From: Vampirovibrio sp.
GTDB lineage: Bacteria > Cyanobacteriota > Vampirovibrionia > Vampirovibrionales > Vampirovibrionaceae
DNA: 42,910 bases
Assembly (NCBI GenBank): GCA_027448865.1
Contig: DAIDMR010000082.1
Span: 1-42,910, forward strand
Direction: 5' to 3'
The position numbers were made by a program, and so were the translations under genes. Shown here in pieces: positions 37,867 to 42,910 of this stretch (position 1 is its first letter; each line of letters opens with the position of its first letter). The notes beneath the pieces were generated by a model. The model was not told the origin of the DNA. It did not search any database and saw only the letters and a list, made by a program, of their open reading frames with translations.

Positions 37867-39310
37867 CGCTCCAAATACCCAGACGGTATCCACTCCAATG
37901 TCAAATCGTGAAGCGTTCGCCAGCGCCATTAACGGGATGGCCACTTTTGACGCTTTCATGAACACCATGGCCCGTACCGGCTTTGGCCAACCGAACCACA
38001 TGGAAGGCACGTCCTATCCCATGACTCGGTTTACCCAGAACTACGCAATGATGAACTCCCTTTACCGGGGCAGTTGGATCACCCGCCGGATTATCGACAT
38101 CATCCCCAAGGATATGATGAAAAACGGCTGGAAATACCTTTGCGACATCAACCCAGACGAAATCAACCTATTGCAACGCGCCCAGCGTTTAACCCGGCTT
38201 AACAAAGCATTGCTGAAGGGGTTGAACTGGGGCCGTTTGTACGGTGGCGCTGCTGGTTTGATGATGATTGATGGGCAAGAGGATCAACTAGACCAGCCCT
38301 TAGACCTTGACGCGATTGAACTGGGAGACTTCCGGGGACTGCTGATTATGGATCGCTGGTCTGGTGTCTACCCAGATATGGGCCTTGTTACCGATATCTC
38401 CAGCCCTGATTTTGGCACCCCTGAGTATTACCAGCTGGGTGATAAGTCCCAAATGGACATGCAACGGGTACACCATACCCGGATTGTGCGTTTTGAAGGG
38501 GATGACCTGCCTGAGTGGGAACGCTTGGCTGAAAACTACTGGGGCGCTTCCAAAATGGAATCTGTCCTGGAGGAGTTGAAAAAGCGGGATAACACCAGCG
38601 CTAACATTGCCGGTTTGATCTTCCTGGCCAATCTCCGGATTCTGAAAATGGAGGACTTGGGCCAGATGCTTTCCGGCACCAATGCCAAGGTACAAGCGAA
38701 CCTGTTCAACACGATTCAATCCCAAAACTGGCTGCAGTCCAACTTCGGGATGTACGTCATGTCCAAGGATGACGAATTCCAGAGTATCCGGACTTCGTTC
38801 AGTGACCTAGACGACATATACGAGTGCTTTATGATGGACATTGCCGGGGCCGCTCAGATTCCGGTGACCAAGTTGTTTGGCCGCTCACCCGCTGGGATGA
38901 ACGCAACCGGGGAAAGCGATCTCCAAAACTACTATGATGTCATCGATCAGGAGCAACACGCCCACCTGACCCCTATCCTGGACAAAATCTTGCCGGTAAT
39001 GTTCCAGTCCACCCTAGGATATATCCCGGATGACCTGGACTATATGTACAATCCGGTCAGGACGCCAAATGACAAGGAATTGGGGGAACAGGTCAAGTGG
39101 AAAACCGAGGCCATCTACGGAGCGCATGACCGTGCTATTATTTCGGATCGTGTAGCACTGAAGGAATTGCGCCAGCTGTCCGATGATACCGGACTATTCA
39201 GCAATATCACGGATGACGACATCAACGCCGCCAGTGATAAGCCGTCAACGCCAATTCCGCCGATGGAAGAAGATCCCCTTGAAACGGAACCCCCCGAAAC
39301 CGAACCCTAA
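37838..39310 (+). CDS. Portal protein, DUF1073-like
   Basis: YRGSWITRRIIDIIPKDMMKNGW; GAAQIPVTKLFGRSPAGMNATGESDLQNYYD. Confidence 0.85.
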   Translation: MPKKRKHRDSAPNTQTVSTPMSNREAFASAINGMATFDAFMNTMARTGFGQPNHMEGTSYPMTRFTQNYAMMNSLYRGSWITRRIIDIIPKDMMKNGWKYLCDINPDEINLLQRAQRLTRLNKALLKGLNWGRLYGGAAGLMMIDGQEDQLDQPLDLDAIELGDFRGLLIMDRWSGVYPDMGLVTDISSPDFGTPEYYQLGDKSQMDMQRVHHTRIVRFEGDDLPEWERLAENYWGASKMESVLEELKKRDNTSANIAGLIFLANLRILKMEDLGQMLSGTNAKVQANLFNTIQSQNWLQSNFGMYVMSKDDEFQSIRTSFSDLDDIYECFMMDIAGAAQIPVTKLFGRSPAGMNATGESDLQNYYDVIDQEQHAHLTPILDKILPVMFQSTLGYIPDDLDYMYNPVRTPNDKELGEQVKWKTEAIYGAHDRAIISDRVALKELRQLSDDTGLFSNITDDDINAASDKPSTPIPPMEEDPLETEPPETEP

Positions 39311-39437
39311 CAAGGAACGGGATGAGCAATTCATACGCGATATGTACGAAGGTATTGAATTCTCAGATTTTGAAATGCGCCAAGCTATCCGGGAACACCG
39401 GGTATTGATTGACGCTTTCTTTGACCCTGACCTATAA
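39183..39437 (+). CDS. Small hypothetical protein, start uncertain
   Basis: C-terminal EQFIRDMYEGIEFSDFEMRQAIREHRVLIDAFFDPDL looks coding; overlaps portal end. Confidence 0.4.
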   Translation: MIPDYSAISRMTTSTPPVISRQRQFRRWKKIPLKRNPPKPNPNKERDEQFIRDMYEGIEFSDFEMRQAIREHRVLIDAFFDPDL

Positions 39438-39465
39438 CCAGCTTTGCCTTTTAAGGGGTAAAAGT

Positions 39466-40299
39466 ATGAAACGGAAGAATTTCCGGAGACTTTCCGCGAC
39501 TGAAAGACGCTATGAAATCAGCTTGCGGCAAGCGGCCCAGGAAATCACCCGTTCCATCAAGCGGCTGAAAACGGTTAACGAAATCATTTCAGCGCTGACC
39601 CGATATACCGAAAATCCAAAATGGGTGGAGTATGCTAACCGGGAAGCCCTCCGAATGGTCAAGTCGGTGATGGTTGAGAATGCTGTAAGCTGGCGGGAAG
39701 CGGCACGAAAAGGGCAAAACGGAAGCGAGATTTACCGCTTGCTCAAAAATGAATTTGCCGGAAATCCCAAGTTTAACGCCCTGGTGGAGCAAAACGCCAA
39801 TTACATCAAGCTGTTACCGGCCAACGTGGCCAAGTCCATTACTGCAAAGGCTTCCAAGTCAGCAATGGCAGGGGTCAGGCCCGAGGCTATTCTGAGGCAA
39901 ATCCAAGAGGAGGCCCCTGAACTGGCCGAATGGCAAGCCACCCGCATCGCCAGGACAGAGGTCAGCAAAGCCCAGGCATCAATCACCTCAATGAGGAGCC
40001 AAGCGATCGGGCTTGACTTCTACGTCTGGAAAACATCTTCGGATCAGCGGGTTCGTTCATCTCATAAGCACATGGAAGGCGTTATTTGCTCTTTCAGCAA
40101 TCCCCCAAACCCGGAAGCCATCCTGGGCGTCAAGTCAGGGCTTGGCAACTATGGGCCGGGGGAATGCCCGAATTGCAGGTGTTACGCCGAACCGATTATT
40201 GACCCAGACTTTGAAACTTGGCCAAAGAAAATAGCCCAGGGAAACAAAATCGTCAGTATCGGGAAAAAGGATTTCCTGAAACTCCAGGATTCCCCATAA
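39466..40299 (+). CDS. Mu F-like minor head protein
   Basis: EWQATRIARTEVSKAQASI...VWKTSSDQRVRSSHKHMEGVI...CPNCRCYAEPI. Confidence 0.85.
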   Translation: MKRKNFRRLSATERRYEISLRQAAQEITRSIKRLKTVNEIISALTRYTENPKWVEYANREALRMVKSVMVENAVSWREAARKGQNGSEIYRLLKNEFAGNPKFNALVEQNANYIKLLPANVAKSITAKASKSAMAGVRPEAILRQIQEEAPELAEWQATRIARTEVSKAQASITSMRSQAIGLDFYVWKTSSDQRVRSSHKHMEGVICSFSNPPNPEAILGVKSGLGNYGPGECPNCRCYAEPIIDPDFETWPKKIAQGNKIVSIGKKDFLKLQDSP

Positions 40300-40325
40300 C
40301 CGGGAAAGGTTAAAAGCGGTAAAAA

Positions 40326-41597
40326 ATGCCAAATCACAATGATATGGCCTTCCTTGGTTCGTCCATTTCTCAGAATATGGCCAAAACCCCGGAAGGCTTT
40401 TTAATTTGCTATGACGTTCCGATTGCCCGGCTGGGCGTACAGGAGTATTACGGGCAAGAGATGGGCATTGCCAGCCGCGTTAACCTAAAAACTAAAGCCT
40501 ACCGATTGGCCGATGATGTTTTTAACGAGCAGGCTTTGAGGAGCTTTGAGGGAAAACCGGTTGTAGACGATCACCCTTCAGAGGGTTTCGTAACCCCTGA
40601 GAACCATCAGCGGGTCAGTAAGGGGCACGTTCAGAACATACGCACGAAGGGCGAGTATGTTATTGCCGACCTGATGATAAAGGATGCCGACCTGATCAGG
40701 AAAATCGAATCGGGGAAGCGGGAAGTCTCTGCCGGGTATAGCTGCAATTACCAGCCATATCAAGACGGGTACAGGCAAATTAATATCACAGCCAATCATG
40801 TGGCGGTTGTGGACAAGGGCAGGGCGGGCCCAAAGGTCAGAATCAATGATAAGAAAAGCGTTTTAAGTAAAAATGGAGCCAAAAAACCAATGAAAAAAGA
40901 ACAGGCCATGAAAAAGATGTTCGCCTCCTGGGTAAAGGATGCCGAGCCGGAAGAAATCGCTGAAATGCTGGAAGTGATGAACGACAGCCAGCCGGAAAAA
41001 CCTGAATCTCCAAAAACTGAAAATAGCAAGGCTGGAAACGGTTTATTGAAAGCAATGCTGGGTTTTGCCTTTGCAAAAGATGAGGATTCCGAGAAGCCGA
41101 AAGAAAAATCCGAAACGGAAGATGAGGATGAGGACTCCGACAAACCCAAGGAAACCAAAGATTCCAAACTCCCTGCTGCTATTGAGGCCCGTATTTCCGG
41201 GTTGGAAAAAACCATGGATTCCATCGCTAAGGCCTTGAATATCACCGCAGACGAAGATTCTGACGAGGATGAAGACGACAAGACCAAAGCGGAAGATGAA
41301 GATTCTGACGAGGACAAGGCCACCGAAGAAGAGCAAAAAGCCAATGACGCCGCCATTTTAAAGGGTGTCATGGACAGTATGAAGCCTTTCTTTGCCACTT
41401 TGCCCGAAGCCCAGCGGAAACAGGCAAAAGACGCTTTGCGTAAGCAATTGCGGGGCGGAAAAGCTGCCACTGTGTATGGCGCAATTGCCCGAAATACCGC
41501 CAAGGCTGCCCAGGTCAATGATGCTCAAGCCACCGACTGGAAATCTTTCGGGGCGGATCTGATGGCCAAGCACAACGCCCAGCTCAAAAAAGCGTAA
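40326..41597 (+). CDS. DUF2213-like prohead protease fused to acidic scaffold-like tail
   Basis: KPVVDDHPSEGFVTPENHQRVSKGHV...REVSAGYSCNY...NHVAVVDKGRAG; acidic C-terminal region. Confidence 0.85.
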   Translation: MPNHNDMAFLGSSISQNMAKTPEGFLICYDVPIARLGVQEYYGQEMGIASRVNLKTKAYRLADDVFNEQALRSFEGKPVVDDHPSEGFVTPENHQRVSKGHVQNIRTKGEYVIADLMIKDADLIRKIESGKREVSAGYSCNYQPYQDGYRQINITANHVAVVDKGRAGPKVRINDKKSVLSKNGAKKPMKKEQAMKKMFASWVKDAEPEEIAEMLEVMNDSQPEKPESPKTENSKAGNGLLKAMLGFAFAKDEDSEKPKEKSETEDEDEDSDKPKETKDSKLPAAIEARISGLEKTMDSIAKALNITADEDSDEDEDDKTKAEDEDSDEDKATEEEQKANDAAILKGVMDSMKPFFATLPEAQRKQAKDALRKQLRGGKAATVYGAIARNTAKAAQVNDAQATDWKSFGADLMAKHNAQLKKA

Positions 41598-41627
41598 TTT
41601 GACATTTAGAAATAGGAGATAAACTCT

Positions 41628-42149
41628 ATGCCAGGTTCTACTATCGGGCTTTCCCTTCCGTACGGTTTTGCGGGCAATGTTTCCCACGAATCTTCCCCCA
41701 AGATTGAAAATCGGGTGGTTAAATCCACTTCTGCCGCTATTCCGTTTGGGGCCGCTGTCATCCTGAACGCCGACAACACGGTTAGCTTGGCCGATGCCAC
41801 TCTGACCGCTGATAACTTTGGCGGTATTGCGGTTGCTGAAGTCAAGCAGTTGACCACTTACCCTAACACCACAGGCAGCACCAACGGCGCATACCAACCG
41901 GGCCAGCCTTGCGACTTCGTGAAAGAAGGCGTTGTAAACGTTTTGGCCGGTCGGGGCACTTTGACCGCTGGCGGGAAGGTTTACGTTCGGACGGTATTGT
42001 CTACCGCTTACCCCGCCGCCAAGATTGGCGACCTGGAAGCGGATTCGGACGCAGGTAAAAACGTTTTGATTCCCAACCTTGCTTGGCACACTGGCAAGAA
42101 GGACTCCAACGGTATCACCACGCTGAAACTGAAATACCCCAATAACTAA
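41628..42149 (+). CDS. DUF2190-like capsid decoration/structural protein
   Basis: RVVKSTSAAIPFGAAVILNADNTVSLADATLTADNFGGIAVAEVKQ. Confidence 0.7.
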   Translation: MPGSTIGLSLPYGFAGNVSHESSPKIENRVVKSTSAAIPFGAAVILNADNTVSLADATLTADNFGGIAVAEVKQLTTYPNTTGSTNGAYQPGQPCDFVKEGVVNVLAGRGTLTAGGKVYVRTVLSTAYPAAKIGDLEADSDAGKNVLIPNLAWHTGKKDSNGITTLKLKYPNN

Positions 42150-42166
42150 CATCACCTAGCGATAGC

Positions 42167-42205
42167 AAAAAGCGCTCTTTCCCTAACCGGAAGGGGCGCT
42201 TTTTT
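42167..42205 (+). terminator. Rho-independent terminator between decoration and capsid genes
   Basis: AAAAAGCGC (42167-42175) / GCGCTTTTT (42196-42204), inner TTCC/GGAA. Confidence 0.85.
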
Positions 42206-42249
42206 AATGCCAATTTTCAAAATTATTTAATGATGGAGAATCAAACGAA

Positions 42250-42910
42250 ATGCTTCCATTCCTGATGAATGACGCCGCTATTGCTTCCGGGCAGGCGTTT
42301 TTGGTGGGGGAACTTGAAAAACAAAAGAAGGCTATTAACGAGCCTTTGAGTAGCTTTACCTGGTCCCGCGATATCCCCTTTGATATGGGCGGCGGTGCTG
42401 TCGAATTCGTGTCCAACATGTACGCTGAATTCGCTACCTCTGGCACCAATGAGGACGGGATTGTAAACAGCGCAACCAACGTCATCCCGATCATTCAAGC
42501 CAATTTGTCCAAAGATCGGGCCCAAGTGTTCCCCTGGATGAACAACTTGCGGATCACCTTCCTGGACACCTACAAAATGCAGACCGCTGGCAAAAGCATT
42601 GAACCGGTGCTTCAAAGTGGCTTACAGCTGGCCTGGAATAAAACTCTGGATAAGAGTTGCTACACCGGTTTCAGCGCTTTCGGCACCACTGGCTTGGTCA
42701 ACAGTCCTCTGGTAAACGCCGCCAACGTTGCACAGAACGCAGGCGCTACCAGCCGCTTGTGGATCAATAAAACCGCTGATGAAATCCTGGCCGATATCAA
42801 TACCTTGTTAAGCGCTCAATGGGCCGCTGTTGAATACTCCGATGGTGATATTGCCAACCAGATCAACATCGCCCCTGAAAAATACGGTTACCTGGTAGGC
42901 CGTAAAGTGT
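42250..42910 (+). CDS. Major capsid protein, DUF2184-like (truncated by window end)
   Basis: Open frame MLPFLMNDAAIASGQAFLVGELEKQKKAINEPLSSFTWSRDIPFDMGGGAVEFVSNMYAEFATSG... to window end. Confidence 0.7.
   Translation, partial: MLPFLMNDAAIASGQAFLVGELEKQKKAINEPLSSFTWSRDIPFDMGGGAVEFVSNMYAEFATSGTNEDGIVNSATNVIPIIQANLSKDRAQVFPWMNNLRITFLDTYKMQTAGKSIEPVLQSGLQLAWNKTLDKSCYTGFSAFGTTGLVNSPLVNAANVAQNAGATSRLWINKTADEILADINTLLSAQWAAVEYSDGDIANQINIAPEKYGYLVGRKV

Larger units (their letters stand above)
15476..42910. mobile_element. Tailed-phage prophage, left part (continues past window end); presumptive left att in tRNA-Ser 3' end
   Basis: Serine recombinase abutting tRNA, repressor/switch region, replication genes, terminase, portal, head genes; no second tRNA 3' copy seen in window. 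Confidence 0.9.

Noticed and set aside
37838-39310. Anti-CBASS (Acb1-like) function for the DUF1073 protein
   Set aside because: DUF1073 proteins are portals; the phosphodiesterase domain sometimes fused or adjacent is not visible here
41358-42155. 265-aa minus-strand ORF across the DUF2213-like and DUF2190-like genes
   Set aside because: Spans two convincing + strand genes and their intergenic gap; no supporting motif
1-42910. CRISPR array, diversity-generating retroelement, group II intron or IS element
   Set aside because: No regularly spaced repeats with unique spacers, no reverse transcriptase or transposase motifs seen

Overview
The window has two parts. (A) About 1-15.4 kb is host chromosome. 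It carries a HEAT-repeat gene end, an AMIN-like/phosphodiester-glycosidase protein, three TPR proteins, an alpha/beta hydrolase, a multi-TM protein, hisS, rph and a tRNA-Ser(CGA). AMIN-like plus TPR content suggests a cyanobacteria-related or Vampirovibrionia-like lineage (inference only). (B) About 15.48 kb to the right edge is the left part of a tailed-phage prophage abutting tRNA-Ser. It has a large serine recombinase, a lysogeny module (TM2 protein, secreted protein, HTH repressor), a divergent switch region, early and replication genes (DinG-like helicase, primase-ATPase, ERCC4 nuclease, Dam-like methylase), many small genes, then packaging and head genes (TerS, TerL, DUF1073-like portal, Mu F-like, DUF2213-like, DUF2190-like, DUF2184-like capsid cut by the window end). 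The most interesting signals are: two symmetric face-to-face overlapping promoter pairs flanking the repressor, one with an antisense small ORF; a recombinase whose stop codon lies inside the host tRNA; a helically phased GTAAC array after the primase; and a gate of three terminators plus structured leaders between early and late genes, suggesting an RNA-based or Q-like antitermination system. No homology searches, folding or computation were run; all family names come from motif recognition.
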